Part shown: positions 1 to 12,448 of the stretch, piece after piece
Position numbering within the stretch: the stretch's first letter is position 1
Layout of the letters: each line of letters opens with the position of its first letter
Source: Hericium rajendrae
Lineage: Eukaryota; Basidiomycota; Agaricomycetes; Russulales; Hericiaceae
Assembly: GCA_033439255.1 (NCBI GenBank)
Contig: CM065884.1
Location: 2,914,001 to 2,978,000, forward strand
Reading direction: 5' to 3'
Length of the DNA: 64,000 bases
Notes under the pieces: generated by a model
What the model was told of the DNA's origin: nothing
Seen by the model: the letters and a program-made list of their open reading frames with translations, nothing else
Database searches by the model: none
Made by a program: the position numbers and the translations under genes

Positions 1-740
1 TTTTCATTATGCAACGGAGTACAGCCGTCAGGGATGCGACTTACGAGCAAACGATATGGTCATGAGGGGGTTCCATAGGCCATATAGAAATTCATGATAC
101 CGGTCTCATGGTATACTAGGAGCACGGGTCTGCAGCCTCGATTTGATGGAGTCCAGCTATGCAGAAAGATGACCCGTCAGTTGCATAACGTACAAGAAGG
201 AGCGGACGCACGGGGTAGCCTGCAAACGTCGATATGTAACTCGCCATAAGGGCATAGACAACTGCCTTGTTGCCTGTGAGAAATAGTCACCAGAGCCATG
301 CGCTGGGATATCAGCTGCCTTCTCGTGTTGAAGAGGACATCCTTACGTTGCAAAAGATCATATCGGGCAGCTGGGTCAAATATGAATTTTGATGGGCTTC
401 ATTGGAAAGATCGGCATTGTATCAGTCGGCCTGAACTCGGGTGCTGTGGGTTAGAAAGCGGCACACCTGAGTCCGACAGGAGTTCCAGCCGGCGACTTGT
501 ACGTTCTTGTGAATACCGCTGCCTTCCGAGTCTCCAGAGTGACAGTAATGTCTTCGACCATGGTCTTCAATAATTGCCCGCAGCCAGCCAGCATTCCTCC
601 TGTTCCTTATGGGTTGTGCCCGAGTCAAACTCGATGTAATAGGAAATGAGACAATAGCTTACCGGCACCAGAGACGAATGCAACACCTTCGCCATCGGTT
701 TGTCTCCAAACTTCTAGTCCTGTGCTGTCGATCCCGTGCC
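1..740. other. No supported gene
   Basis: I see only short open frames on both strands here and no exon chain I can defend. There is a possible short minus-strand exon around 480-600 with an intron-like GT...CTAAC...CAG stretch downstream of it, but it matches nothing I recognise. Confidence 0.4.
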
Positions 741-756
741 GCCGAGATGGGCCACA

Positions 757-880
757 AGAATGACTATATACGACGAGTCACAATCACGACTATATAGCAT
801 GGCTAGAAAGGATAACTACATACGATGACTAGGAAGCACGACTACATGCGAAGACTGTTCCCAAAATGTCAGACACAAAT
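757..880. repeat. TGACTA-rich stretch, possible left arm of the KDZ-1 element
   Basis: Several GACTA words in close succession (tgactatata, cgactatata, gatgacta, cgactaca). The same vocabulary fills 16560-17215, on the other side of the first KDZ gene block. I infer that both are subterminal arms of one element. The exact left terminus is not visible. Confidence 0.4.
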
Positions 881-950
881 GCCGGTCTAAGGACGTTACC
901 ACAAGATAACAGCAAGAAAATCCAAGGTCTTATCTCAACCTTCACTCGCC

Positions 951-1533
951 TCATTCCCCAGTCAGCTCCTCCTCGCCCCCGTCCTCCTCCTCAGCCTCTG
1001 GACGATCGCGCATAGACTCCATTACAGTCTCAATCGCATTCGCGATGATGGTCTGCTGGTATGCTTCTTCGTCCTGTTGGATGGCCACCAGCACTTCCGA
1101 CATGTTGACGACGGCCTCTTCCAAGGCCTCCTGCGCAAGCATGGCTGCCTCAGCTACTGTGCCCTCTGCAACATCATACATCTCCTGCAAGAGACGTCGT
1201 GCCTTCTTCCCCAATGTCAATCCGCCCTTTGGGATCGGAATCCGCGAGGGTGGCCTGTTCGCTCGTGCCACGGCCCGTTCGATGCACAGTGCTGGGTTGG
1301 CATCCGGCGGTGTGATGCTAAATAGAGCTCTGTTGAATGCAAATGGAACATAAATGCTGAAATACTCACACCACCATAGGCACTGTCATTCGATCAATCC
1401 CATCTTCGCCATCCCTTAACACCTGTTGGACGTAGTTGTCCTCTTTGTCGTCGGCACCACATCGTGTAACTTTGTGGACCAGTATTGCTAAGAATGCGAC
1501 CACCGCGTTGTATTTGTCCTTGAGAGCAGACAT
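951..1533 (-). CDS. Small two-exon protein of unknown function inside KDZ-1
   Basis: Exon 1 runs from the ATG at 1533 (MSALKDKY...) to 1370. A 52-nt intron (1369-1318) has a GTGAGT donor and TAG acceptor. Exon 2 runs 1317-951 and ends in an acidic tail. The splice keeps one frame across the junction (...PMVV|ITPPDANP...), which is the main support. The product is about 176 aa with a long central helix-forming stretch (ALEEAVVNMSEVLVAIQQDE) and a Glu/Gly-rich C-terminus. There is no signal peptide or recognisable catalytic motif. It lies downstream of the KDZ transposase on the same strand and is probably cargo of that element. I do not recognise a family. Confidence 0.55.
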
Positions 1534-1623
1534 GATGTTGCAGAGGGAATATAGAGAGATGCAACAACTCGTGATGAAAGATGGGAAAATGGACGAGAGA
1601 CGATGAGTAACGAGACGCGACGA

Positions 1624-1725
1624 GACGCGACGAGGAACAAGACGCGACGAGGAACAAGACGCGACGAGGAACAAGACGCGACGAGGAACAAGACGCGACG
1701 AGGAACAAGACACGACGAGGAGCAA
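1624..1725. repeat. 17-bp minisatellite, six copies
   Basis: The unit gacgcgacgaggaacaa repeats six times head to tail. The last copy carries two substitutions. It sits just upstream of the 951-1533 gene, and the minus-strand reading frames through it are artefacts of the repeat. Confidence 0.9.
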
Positions 1726-1993
1726 GACGAGTTATGAAATGCGATGAAGAACGACACGCGATGAGGAACGAGATGCGATGAGGATTAAGACAATATGATG
1801 CACGAGACTCGAGACTCGACAAGACGGAGACTTGAGATGAAGCCAAGGTTCACGAAACGCGAGACGTCACGATGATGTACTAGATAGCAGAAAACTGTCC
1901 GTGTGACGACAGCACACTGCCTGAAGCCTGCAGTTTTCGGAATCTGGAGCTCACTATTTCGCAGTGACTACTTGTTTTTGCTACGCAGAAATA

Positions 1994-4900
1994 TTAATCG
2001 TCACCGTCGAACGATCGCCTTTGCTGCTCCGGAAAGAGCAATTGTGCCTTGTTAAACAGCCTTCTCCACATATTGGCTTGCCTGTAGCCATTCTTTAGCA
2101 TGACAATATTTGTACCTTCAGCGCACGTACTTTGCAGCATAATTCCCTTGCCCCTTATCCACCGGATCACTACTGGCAAGCAGAACATCTGCTTTCGCTT
2201 TCCACTGGCGGTGCCAAGTACGGAATGTCCGCTGTGTTCGTCGCATCTCCACTTCGAGCAGACTCTTCTGCTCCTTTGATCGTGCGACTGCAGCTCGTTG
2301 TCTGAACCAATTGACTCTTTCATCTATCAAATTATTATGTCAGTATCAATTCAACATGAATTCCAATGGCTGCTCACATTCTATCAGCCACTCGTCAGCA
2401 GCTGCATCTGTTGCGGAACTACGATAGGAGCCCATCTGCCAAATCCACGATCCTTCACTTGTTTGACTCTTTCCCTTTTTTCTACTCTTTGCACGAGCGC
2501 CATGATACACGGTCGGCGCATAGCAATCCTCTGAGCGAAGTGACTTGTAGTTGTGACTGTCAGAGCCGAGGATCATCAGTATTGACCTAGTGCGTTCATA
2601 TTCTTGTCGAAGAGCTTCAAGTCTGGATGAGGCTGTAGATATAATTTGACCATTGCGAGTCTTGCTGTTCTGGCCTGTAGTGTCTTTAGTTGATCGCCAG
2701 AGGAAACCGCGCATGGCGGAACTTTTCTTTATATCTCGAATAAGATCATTTGCATGACCTTCACGGAGCAGGCGCTCTGTCCTTATTGCCTTAGAAAATT
2801 GTGCAGAGTGACAAACGGGCGGGGGATACTGTGAGGGAACTGGTAGGGAGACATCCTCGGGGTTGCAGTGCAGTACCGATGGCATAGGAGGCCATGCAGT
2901 GGAAGCAAAACTTCGGAGTGTTTCCAGCTCCTCGACAATGAGACCTAGAGAGTCTGAATGTAGAGCCTCTCATTCTTCTATGTCTTCAGCTAATCGTTGG
3001 CGCAGAAGTTCGAGCTCGTTATAAATCGCATCAGATTTGTTCGTTTCGTACTCTTGAAGTTGCATGTGAATCCTTCGTCTGTTGAGTGGGGTTAAGATTT
3101 AAGATGTCAATACACAATGTAGCACGCACTCACTGCTTCTGTTCGATATCCATTGCAAACTTCACCATCCGCCCTAAACGGTGACTGGGCTCAACGGTAA
3201 TTCCATTCGCGGCGCGATGTCGCTCGTTCTCCCTGTTGAGCTCTGCCAAGGCTTGCTTTTGTGTTGGCGCTAACAGATATGAGTATTCTTCTTCATGTCT
3301 AAGTAGTACGGACAGTACCTTTATCCTCCGCGGGCTCGTACGGGTTCGTTATATCTTCTCGCTTCCAATATGGATCGTTGACTTTTTGCAACCAATCTTG
3401 CTCCTGCTCATGCCAGTCTTGCAAGGGGGCATCACGTTCCGTCAGTGACGTTTCCATGTCCTCTAGCTTTGCTTGGTCTGTATCAAGCCTTTCATGGACT
3501 CGCTTGAAACGTTTTGCAATTAAGGATGCTGAGAGGGTAAAACAGCAGTTAGCAATGCCTTGCGTGGAATGAAAGTGTCGTCAGAACTTGCCTTCTTTGA
3601 ATACTTTCTGCATATTATAGTCAGACATATGCCCGTTCAACGAATCGTGTCGATGTCCAGCTCCCATCTCCCGCGTGCTTCTCGCAATCGAATTCTGGAC
3701 CGACCAAAGGCGTTCCAGGTCCTCGCCATCTGTATGGCCCGTCCCGGGGACGAAGTGACCATTGTGCTTGGTCTTGCATTCAGGCTTAATGTGGCCCGGT
3801 AGATGATACGAACCAATCAGATGATGCGTTTTCGGAAATACTGGAGCATCAGGAAAATCCATCATGCGTTTGTCGAAGTTGATCATGTACTGACACACGA
3901 TGTCATAGTATTCATACCAAAGGAGGAGTAAAACAAATCAGCGCATTGCGGAGACTTTCGCAAAGTCTACGCTGCAGTACCTTATGTTCCAGATAGTAAG
4001 TTACTCTGCTTTCACGCGTCAAGAACGATACTCACCGCTCGCCTTTCGGGAGATCAACCACACCACTTGCCATGATCATACCGGATCATGCACATGCAAG
4101 CGCCAAGATTCCTGATACGATCTTGCCCGAATACTGATTGGTCAAGGCTTTGAAGGAACTACACGTTGACGTCTGGCTCCCATCAGGTTAACGACTATTT
4201 CCGGAATTAATGGCATCATGACATACCTCAGCCTTCGCATTCTGGGGGCATTGCTCGAGCCAATTTTGATAATCAGTTTCATTGGCAAAAAAGGTGGCAC
4301 CATGTGTTAAAGGACGGTCATTGTGGTCCATAGGCTTATCGTGCAGGCTGCTTGAGAAGTTGCCGTCCTTTGCATAACGAAGCGCATGCAAATACCTGGA
4401 AATGTTGTGAGTTATCGAGATTGCTCTACAGACGATGAGAACTTACATGGAGTCTGCGGGAGCTTTCTCCCAATCGGGGTCCATATTGATGCCTATTATT
4501 GGGCAGCTTGGACACATCGGCACTAGACAGCCGGGTTCAAGTGGCTCAGTCGCGTTGCGACCATGCCACTTCAACGTTTGAAGGAAATCAAAATACCGGG
4601 AGGCGCATAAAAGTTGCCTATAACGGTCCTGTTACAGCATTAGTAATGCACGCAGTAAATGGTAAGGCAGCATACCGGAACATCCCCTTGGAAGACATTA
4701 TTCGTCAGGCGCTGCAAAATAGCAGAGAAATCGTACGCAGTAACTTTTGCCCGTACAGAGAGATGGTGAAAATGATGGAGGAGACGGAGCGTAAAGACAG
4801 TGCGAGGATGTTTGAAGGAAGCGGACCAAAGGCCAGCTCGTAGAAGTTGACAGGGCCGCTCAAGAGGCTCATACGTGTCCAGATGGTTGCAGCCACAGAA

Positions 4901-5580
4901 TTCGAACTTGCAGTTCTGGATGCCAGTAGTATGAACACATATGATCTCCACCAGAGCTCGTCTAGAAGAGCTACATCGAAGGCCATTGTGACCCAGGTAG
5001 ATCACCAAGTCGAGGCTACTAAGGGTAGCCTTCTCGAAGTATGAACCCGACCAACGCTCAATAACGTGGAAAGGGTCTTGGCGATGGGCTTCAACAATGC
5101 ATTTTGAGCAGAACATATGTGCGTGAAAACACTCCGTGCACCGATAGAGCGCGTCTTTGCCTAGGCATTGGGAGCATGTCTTCCCGGCGTCGGCATGGTG
5201 GTATCGACTGTGAAGAATCTCCAGGAACCTTTGTGCCCAGCTATTGAGGAATTCGTCGGTCGCCTCACTCATAGATTTCTGTTTAATGGTTAGCACCAGT
5301 CTCCAGAAAGACAGGGCAAGATACGCACCGTGCCACTTGCAGACTTCTGCCCCGGCGTTGGAGTAGAGTCGTCCTCCACCATGCCCATCGAACTGTCTTG
5401 GTCTTGTTCATTAGCCAAGGACGGTGGCAGTTCTAGAACACGTTTCTTCTTAGGGCTCGGCTCTTCATGGAAATGACGATTTCTTGTTGACCCATTTGTA
5501 TCAATGCCGCCAACTAAGATCCCAGTCGAGAGAGTAGTAGGAACAGGTAGCGGCTCCATGACTTTGCGTTTCTTGCCCAT
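1994..5580 (-). pseudogene. KDZ-family transposase (KDZ-1), one in-frame TGA
   Basis: Multi-exon DNA transposase of the Kyakuja-Dileera-Zisupton class. The start ATG at 5580 gives a basic N-terminus (MGKKRKVMEPLP). A 50-nt intron (5328-5279) joins it to a cysteine-rich CxC zinc domain (CSQC...YRCTEC...CSKC...H), followed by the typical W-G-S-Y-F...L-G-H-N-G block near 4980-5060. Later come an A-L-R-Y-A-K-D-G-N-F block (about 4390), the catalytic-region string GVVDLPKGER (about 4035-4070), YDIVCQY (about 3900) and the late core GHTDGEDLERLWS...EMGAGHRHD (3600-3800). The C-terminal helical region is at 2000-2330, with a last 49-nt intron. One codon before the GVVDL block is TGA (4088-4086) where the family has Arg, so it was probably CGA. 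Otherwise the chain is well preserved. It neighbours the companion gene 5788-7776 on the same strand. Confidence 0.88.
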
Positions 5581-5787
5581 GGTGAAGTAGGTACGGAAGG
5601 AGTGACCAGAAGGAGTGACCAGTAGGAGGGAAGCACGAACGCAGGCATTATTTGAGCTACGAGCAGTGACAACTCTGACAAAGCAGTCAGGAACGCGTTT
5701 TGGCACTAATGACAATGAATGCGTCAAATAGCTTTGTTTGAAAGAGTCAAAAAGGGGCAACAAAGCGAACAATGTAGACAAACAGTT

Positions 5788-7776
5788 CTAACAAAGATAC
5801 AGGGTTTTGTGCACACACGTCGGAGGACGTTCAACTACTCTTTGCATGGGTAAGGAAGGTAGAATGCCGTGCGTGGAAATGAAAGAATCTTGATAGAATG
5901 TTATCAATCTCAACTCACGATCTATGTAGTCATCTCGCTGCAAACAGATAAAAGAGAAATTCAGAATGCCGGGAAATCCTTTCCACGACGACATGATCTT
6001 CCTGAGGTCTTCGAACCATGGCATCCTATCCCGCCAATCCTGTTTTTGACAGCCATATTCATAGCCAATCTGGATGTCGCCATAGTTCGGACCATGTGGC
6101 CAAACCTTCCTCCGTTCCTCTGCCCATCTGCTACGCCGATCTTCGTCCCAATCTTCCGCTGAGATTTGAAGCTCATCGTGATGCTCGAACTCCCAATAGA
6201 TATGCACCATGTTGAGCTTGTAAAGGATGATTGTGCGGTTGGCCAGATCGTAAGATACACGGGGACTGGCTTTGCAGCCACAAGAAAGCGGACGATTGAT
6301 GATCCCCATAGTCGCAATGCTCGAGGACAAAGACCCGAAGAAAAACTCGGAACCGTGAGCCCAAAAGTTGTCTGGTTCGTATTGCCGATCCTTCGGCCAT
6401 TGACGCTTCCAGTGTGCATCGCCTAGAAGTGATCGCCATTCGGACGGCGTAAAAGCAAGGTCGCGGTGGAGGACATGCCGCCAGTCCCAACATCGTGCCA
6501 AACAGTGCCAATGATAAAAAAACATCTCTCGTGCCTTCTCTTCGGCTGGACCCCAGAAAAGATGAATTGGAGGCAGATGGTACGGCCAGCCACGGGAAAG
6601 GTTCTTGTCCGTGAAAATGGGGGCAGTGTTAGCAACGGACTCATGCCAGGTTGCAATGGCCTTGGGTACCCATTGCGGAGGAGTGACTGCATTTTGAACA
6701 CGTCTGCTGCTATGAGTGTGTTTGGGCTTCGACGCATTGATAACATTGCGCTCGTGGGCAACTAATATCCTCTTGTAAGAAACAGATATATGCGAAGAGG
6801 AGTATCACTTACGATCTTGCTCTCGGCGCATTTGCATCCCCAAAGCTGTCTGCGTGAGATGTTGAACATCACGACGTGGGGCGTAGCCACGTGCTGCTCG
6901 CTCGAAGACGGTGTCGGTAGCTGGTGAGGGCGGATAATACCAGAGCTCTTTGGTGTGTTCTTGTACGAATCCAGCCTGTACTCCCTGATCACGCCATTCC
7001 TTGAAGTCGGCACCAACGAAGTTGCACCAGTCTACCAAGTGAAGTAGACCTTTTTGATCACAAGACGCGAGTGGGTGGTAGTGCGAGACAGGAAGGCAAA
7101 AATAGACAGTTATCCGATTGAACTCGAGCATCTGATACACCTCAGGGTCCGTAGTAATGCTGCCGCGCGTGGGAACAGATGTTGTTGTAGGTAACTCCGA
7201 AGGAATGCACCTAAACCAGTCGCAGAATGCTTGGAGTTCAAGCAAGTGGCGCTGAATTCCTCGAACTACCTCCACGATGTCCCGCCAAAAGCATGGAGCA
7301 TCCTTGAGCCGTATCAAGGCAGAGACAATGCGGCGAGGTGCAGTGGATGGGTAAGCTACATGTCAAAATGCAGGGAGACCGACCATCCGAGAAAAACATT
7401 CTTGTGCTCTGGCCAGAAGACCATCTCGCTCCTCACGTAAGGCATCGATCCACTTCGGCGACAGCACAAGGCGCGAGGTGAAAATAGGATGGGCACACAC
7501 ATCAGAACGTGTGGGCAGACGATACAGAATTGAAGTGGAGTTCTGACTGGTAGGTAAACGAATCCAAGCTAGGTAGGGAAACCGAGGGTCGAATTGCTGT
7601 GGAAAGCGGGACCAATCGTGCGGGCCCCATAAGCCATCCCCACGAACCAAAGCCTTCTCATCATCCAGCAATTGAGGGATATAGGCTGTGTGTGCTGCCA
7701 CAACCATCTCCTGTTGCCCCCATCCAAGAGCCCAACACGTATACGACATGTCGAAATGCCGTCGAACACTAGCCAT
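5788..7776 (-). pseudogene. Agaricomycete transposon-companion protein next to the KDZ gene
   Basis: The start is the ATG at 7776 (MASVRRHFDMSY...). The frame runs to an in-frame TGA at 7365-7363 (...VGLPAF*HVAYPS...), then stays open to a GTAAGT donor near 6818. A 50-nt intron with TAG acceptor leads to exon 2, which starts AHERNVINASKP. That exon is rich in aromatic residues (GWPYHLPPIHLFWGPAEEKAREMFFYHWHCLARCWDWR) and carries a WR...LLGDAHWKRQW...FWAHGSEFFFG block. I know this style of protein as a large anonymous family beside transposases in mushroom genomes; its biochemical role is unknown. The TGA again fits CGA-to-TGA. The 3' part near 5950 may hold one more intron. It lies immediately upstream of the KDZ-1 transposase on the same strand. 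Confidence 0.6.
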
Positions 7777-7925
7777 GACGATAAGCTGAAATAATGATTG
7801 CAGTAATAAGTATCGGGGGTATGAACCTAAACCTTCATGCTTACTATGTGTATTGAAGTATCTGAGGTTGTTGCTTGCTCTGATAGTGGTTGGATGCACC
7901 GGAAGAGAAGAGAGAGTCGGGGGGA

Positions 7926-8110
7926 GTGTACAAGGTCTGAGCGCACAATGCGTGAAGCTCGTTCCTTATATTTTGCGCCCAATAGAAGGCAGAATGGAGG
8001 ACTGGGAAGTGTGGGTAGAGTATACACGGTCTGAGCGCACAACGCGTGAAGCTCGTTCCGTGCACACGGCACCCGATAGAAGGCGACGTAGGGGGGTTGT
8101 GGTATGGGAA
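7926..8110. repeat. 94-bp tandem duplication
   Basis: The block with ggtctgagcgcacaa, then gcgtgaagctcgttcc, then agaaggc occurs at about 7934 and again at about 8028. The spacing is 94 bp and there are scattered substitutions. No gene is associated with it. Confidence 0.7.
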
Positions 8111-9107
8111 GGCCTGAAGGCTAGAGTAAACGAATCTCAAAGAGCTAGATGATTACTCACAGATTTCGATGCAATGACTGCACAAAATTAGTAGGGCAAG
8201 AATGAATGAACCGAGCTCAACTAGAGTGGAGAAGAAATTGAGGAGAGTCTGGCTGTGGATATGAAAACCGCAGGACAGCGGCGAACTTCGTTGCTGATGT
8301 GCTTGGTGGTGACATAATCCATCGGAGGCAATCAGCGCTAAACAGGCGCTGCAACGCAACTTCAAGTTCAACTTGCTTCCCATGGCGTCTCTGACTTCCG
8401 TGATTTTCCCGTGTCCTACTATCAGATCCTATCCGGATATGCCTTCACAATCTTTCCTGAGTCCTTGATCCTCTTTCGAGACTTCAAAAATAGATCATCG
8501 TTCATCAAGCCTGGGTACGTGCTCTCCAATTTATTTTCTCGTTTGCCACTTCCTTACCGCATGTCCCACCGTCCTTATTTGTGCACCGGCGCAAGAGTAA
8601 ATTAGCTGCCTACAGTGGTTACGATGGCGAGACGCAAGGACTAGAGCCTGGTGAGATATTCAATATTTTTTGTCGTTCCTTGATCCATTACATCTTGCGG
8701 AAGCGCAGCTTCTGCTTTCCCATCTACCATCTTGTCTAGGATTTTCATTCCGTAGCCCTGTCACAGCGACGTACCAATTGACTCCACGCGCAGTGCGTCG
8801 AGAGGTGCATCGCCAGGACCTCATGATGGGCATCCCATGGTACACATACATCTTGGTACACCACATCATCCTACCGCCTCCTACCGGCTTCCAAGCATGC
8901 GATGGCCCGCCGATCGACTTCACGCATAGTGCGTCGAGTGGTGTGTCGTCAGGGTCTTGTGCCTGGCCCCTACTGTCTCAGCATCTTAGATGGTCGCTGC
9001 TACGCTTTGCGCCCTGGTCGTAACGTCTGCTTGGCGGTGTAGACTTAGCTTTGGTCGAGCTTTAGCTTTGACCGGTCGATGCTATCGAGATCCTCTCTCC
9101 ATTCATC
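8111..9107. other. Intergenic stretch without a supported gene
   Basis: There is a 76-codon open frame on the minus strand (8383-8153) with a hydrophobic C-terminal half but no homology I recognise. A diverged direct repeat around cacgc(g/a)(c/t)agtgcgtcgag occurs near 8785 and 8923. The stretch ends at the target duplication of GCE copy 1. Confidence 0.45.
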
Positions 9108-9729
9108 CAGCTATCACCAGTCCCAGCTATGAAATTATATTGTGTACCAGCAACTTGCCTAAATCGTATTACAAAAAACCCGGCAGTTGCTGCTCGGGAC
9201 CTTGCCACACACAATATAATTCACTCATATTATAATGTAGGTCGGGGCTGCTTGCCGGGCCGTACACTACGCACTGCCGCGCGCTTAGCGCGCCTACTCG
9301 CTCGGCACCGTCCACCGCCCTGCGTGCTTCCCGCCTCGGCTACGCGCTCACCGCCTCCCGCCCCGCCCGACCTCGGCTAAGCGCTCACCGCCTCCCGCCC
9401 CGCCCGCCCTCGGCTACGCGCTCGCTCGCCCGTCCCGCCCTCGGCTACGTGCCTGGGCCCTCGCTCTTCGCCGCGCCTCCCGTTGCGGCTATGCGCCTGT
9501 GCGCCCTCGGCTACACGACAGCGCGCCGCTACCGCCGCTCGTCCCACAGCATCCCCGGCGCCGTTGCTGCGACGCACGCCATCAGCGCCGCTGGCGCTGC
9601 TGCCGTCGTCGCTGCTACGTCGCTAGCGTGCGCGGGCGGGTGTCAGTGACGCGCACCGCTGCTGGGGCCCGTGCGTGGTTACCGCGCGTGACGCACCATT
9701 TATGGGGTATCGAGCGCGGGGGCCCGCGC

Positions 9730-9824
9730 GCCGTTGCTGGGCTCGTGCGCCGTTGCTGGGCTCGTGCGCCATTGCTGGGCTCGCGCGCCGTTGCTGGGCT
9801 CGTGCGCCGTTGCTGAGCCCGCTC
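9730..9824. repeat. 19-bp tandem repeat in the left GC arm of GCE-1
   Basis: About five copies of gccgttgctgggctcgtgc with point changes. The same array is present in GCE copy 2 near 33432. Confidence 0.8.
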
Positions 9825-11227
9825 TGTTGCTGGGCCGCACGCCGTCGCTGTTGCGTTGCGCACCGTTGCTAGGGGACCGACGCGGACTGCGACTGGGGGC
9901 GACGCGTGGAGATGCTGAGGCCACACGCGGGCGACGCGTGACGCGTGGGGCAGTGGACACGAGGGGTTGGTACGCGCGCTGGGTGTTGTGGTAAGCATGG
10001 GCACTGGCGCCACACGCGCGGGGTCGGCCGCGCCTCCTCGTCGATGTGCGCGGGTGCGTACGCGTCCGGAACGTCTTGCGCGCGCTTCTGCACATGTCCC
10101 GGCGTGTGTGGAGGCGGCTGGATGGCTGTCGTGGGCCGTGGAGGGCGTGGGCCGTGGAGGGCGTGGTCGAGGGGCATGGAAGCGGGGCGGATGCGCGGTG
10201 AGGGCCAGCGGAAGGGAGGCGAGGCGCGCGAAGAGCGCGGAGGTGCGCGTGAGCGCGAAGAGGAAGGAGGACAGGGAGGACAGGGAGGAGGGTGTAGCTG
10301 CAGAGGGAGAGGACGAGCCGCGTACCAACTGTGACGCGGCTCGGAATTTGCCGAGCCTTGGTGGCTGAAGGCCGAGAAGACCGAGGGAGGAGGAGGAGAC
10401 GAGTCGTAGGGAAGTTTTGGACCGCAGACGACCGAATTTGAACCGTATATACGTACCTATCGTAGTGTATAATATATGCTAGAAAGATTGAACGAGTACC
10501 AGTAATATTAGAGTCAAGAAGGCGAAAATACGGTAACCTTAGGTAACCCTAATGCATAGTTCAGGTGGTGCAGGCTTCATCCCTTCGAAATTGGACAAAC
10601 GAGTTATGCGAGATGCTTTTACAAGCTGTGTATAATATATTTACGAATGTATAAATTTTTTTGTCAAGAATTGAGACCTGGAGACTCGAAAAACCTGTAG
10701 AATACAGCCTGACACAATCGAAAAACATAATTCTTGCCCCGATCCTATAGATCTGGGCCACAAAAAAATCTAATAAAGTAGAATAACATAGCTATAGTAT
10801 ACCTTGACACATATCAGCAGACCGATAGATGGTAGGAAGGAGGTATACTAAGAAATCGCGACTCGAATCGGATGTCCGGCGTGCCCGAGACCTCGATTCG
10901 AGCTCGACGCGTTGACAAGCGCCGTCCATTTTAGACATGCTTATCGCTGCTTCGAGCACAGTACGTTTGCATGTCATTCGATTCGTACAAAATTTCGTAA
11001 TTACATCGATTCAGTATAGCTACAGCTACTATATTATTCGTAGAATTGAATCAAATTTATCGGTTTTGAAAATTCTCTTCGAAGTTTGGCCAGCCTCGTT
11101 CGGTGCCCTGTTCGGCAATTGCCGATCGGCGCCGCAATGCTCGTGGCTGAGGGGCCTGTCCTCTTCCTCCTCCCATCAAGCCTCCAGTCAAGCGGGGACG
11201 ATGTAGGGCTCAATAGCCCATGAATTC

Positions 11228-11291
11228 GTAAGTGTTTCGCTCTCAAATTCGTTATGTATTCGTGTTGCTAACTATTTTCTGCTTATTCTAG
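11228..11291 (+). other. Intron-like segment inside GCE-1
   Basis: A GTAAGT donor at 11228, a TGCTAAC branch-like site at about 11265-11271 and a TTCTAG acceptor ending at 11291 give a 64-nt intron of normal fungal form. It is conserved in GCE copy 2 (34930-34993). It suggests that the element is transcribed left to right and spliced just before the right GC arm. Confidence 0.55.
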
Positions 11292-11811
11292 CTCCCTCGC
11301 GCGCTGACGTGGCACGACAGGCCGCACCACGACACCCCTCCACCTCCCCTCCACCTCCCCTCCCCGCGCTCGCAAATGCGCACCGGACGTCCCCACCACA
11401 CTCGCGCGTAGCGACACGCGCTGCGCACTCGCGCCCACCCTTTCCCGCATGCATACCGCCGTTGCATGCCGGGAGCATCCGCGCCACGTCCGCGTGCTCC
11501 AGCGTCACGCCCACGTACTCCAGCACGACACCGGCGCGCCAGCACCCCGCGCGCGTGCAACAGCACCACGCCGGCGCACCAGCACCTTCAGCCCACATCC
11601 AGCCCGCCGCCTGCGCGTAACAGCCCCGGATCCGCGCGCCCAGCACGACACCGGCGGCACCAGCACCCCGCGTGCGCGTAACACGACCACGCCCGCGTGC
11701 CAGCACCCCGTGTCCTGCGCGTAACACGACCACGCCGTGGCCCGCGCGTCCCAGCACCGTCCCCGCGAGGCCACGCGCCGTGCCCCGCGCACTCCAGCGG
11801 CGAGCTCCCGC

Positions 11812-11905
11812 GCTCCAGCGACGAGCTCCCGCGCTCCAGCGACGAGCTCCCGCGCTCCAGCGACGAGCTCCCACGCTCCAGCGACGAGCTCCCGCGCCTC
11901 AGCAC
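11812..11905. repeat. 21-bp tandem repeat in the right GC arm of GCE-1
   Basis: About five copies of ctcccgcgctccagcgacgag. GCE copy 2 has one unit fewer, which explains most of the 20-bp length difference between the two copies. Confidence 0.8.
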
Positions 11906-12247
11906 CATCCCCGCTCCAGCACCGTGCCCCGCGCCGCCGTACCCGCGCGTCCCAACCCTGTGCCCCGCCCGCGGCAGCGACAGGCCCGCGCGTAGCTGCG
12001 CGCTGTGCCCATGTGCGGCCAGCGGGGCGCAGCGCGGATGCGCGGCCAGGCAGTGGACGGTGCGTGCAGGGCGGAGCGCGCACCAGCGGCAAGCGGGCAG
12101 GCAGCGCCCGCGCCGATACCCCGATCGCACGGCGGCGTGCACGCTTTGCGGCGGATAGCGCGCGTCTCGTGGGTGCGTAGCCGCGGTGTGGGAGCGGGAA
12201 CGGCACGCGCGGGTGCAGTGGGTGGCGGGAACTGGGCGGGACGATAG

Positions 12248-12372
12248 GCGCCGGCGAGCGCACGGAAGAGCGCCGGCGAGCGCGAAGGAAGCGCCAGCGA
12301 GCGCGAGGGAAGCGCCGGTGAGCGCGAGGGAAGCGCCGGCGAGCGCGAGGGAAGCGCCGATGAGCGGGAGCG
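12248..12372. repeat. 21-bp tandem repeat near the right end of GCE-1
   Basis: About six copies of a unit like agcgccggcgagcgcgaggga, with small changes. It is also present in copy 2, and an inverted equivalent occurs in GCE-4 near 63800. Confidence 0.75.
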
Positions 12373-12421
12373 CCGGCAACCCATAGCCGAGCGGTGAGCG
12401 CGTCCCGAACAGTAGTGTCGG

Positions 12422-12448
12422 CAGCCGAGATCCTTACGATCTCGGCTG
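12422..12448. other. Conserved hairpin near the right end of GCE
   Basis: cagccgagatc and gatctcggctg form an 11-bp stem with a 5-nt loop (cttac). GCE-4 near 63690-63715 keeps the stem but has a different loop (ataaa), so the stem appears conserved and the loop free. A second dyad, ccgcattataatgcgg, lies at about 12515-12530. Confidence 0.7.

Noticed and set aside
360-580. Possible acyltransferase-like string (IGKIG...GLNSGAVG) on the plus strand
   Set aside because: Short and in broken frames; the complementary strand offers an equally plausible open stretch. The evidence is insufficient.
1624-1725. CRISPR-like array
   Set aside because: The 17-bp units are contiguous without spacers, in a eukaryotic context. 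It is a minisatellite.
8153-8383. 76-aa minus-strand frame with hydrophobic segment
   Set aside because: No splice context, no homology I recognise, and length within chance for this region.
9240-12400. Long overlapping open frames on both strands of GCE (also 33000-36060 and 22270-23500)
   Set aside because: They occur in several frames at once, are Arg/Ala/Pro-rich, follow tandem repeats and lack any domain. They reflect GC content with few stop codons.
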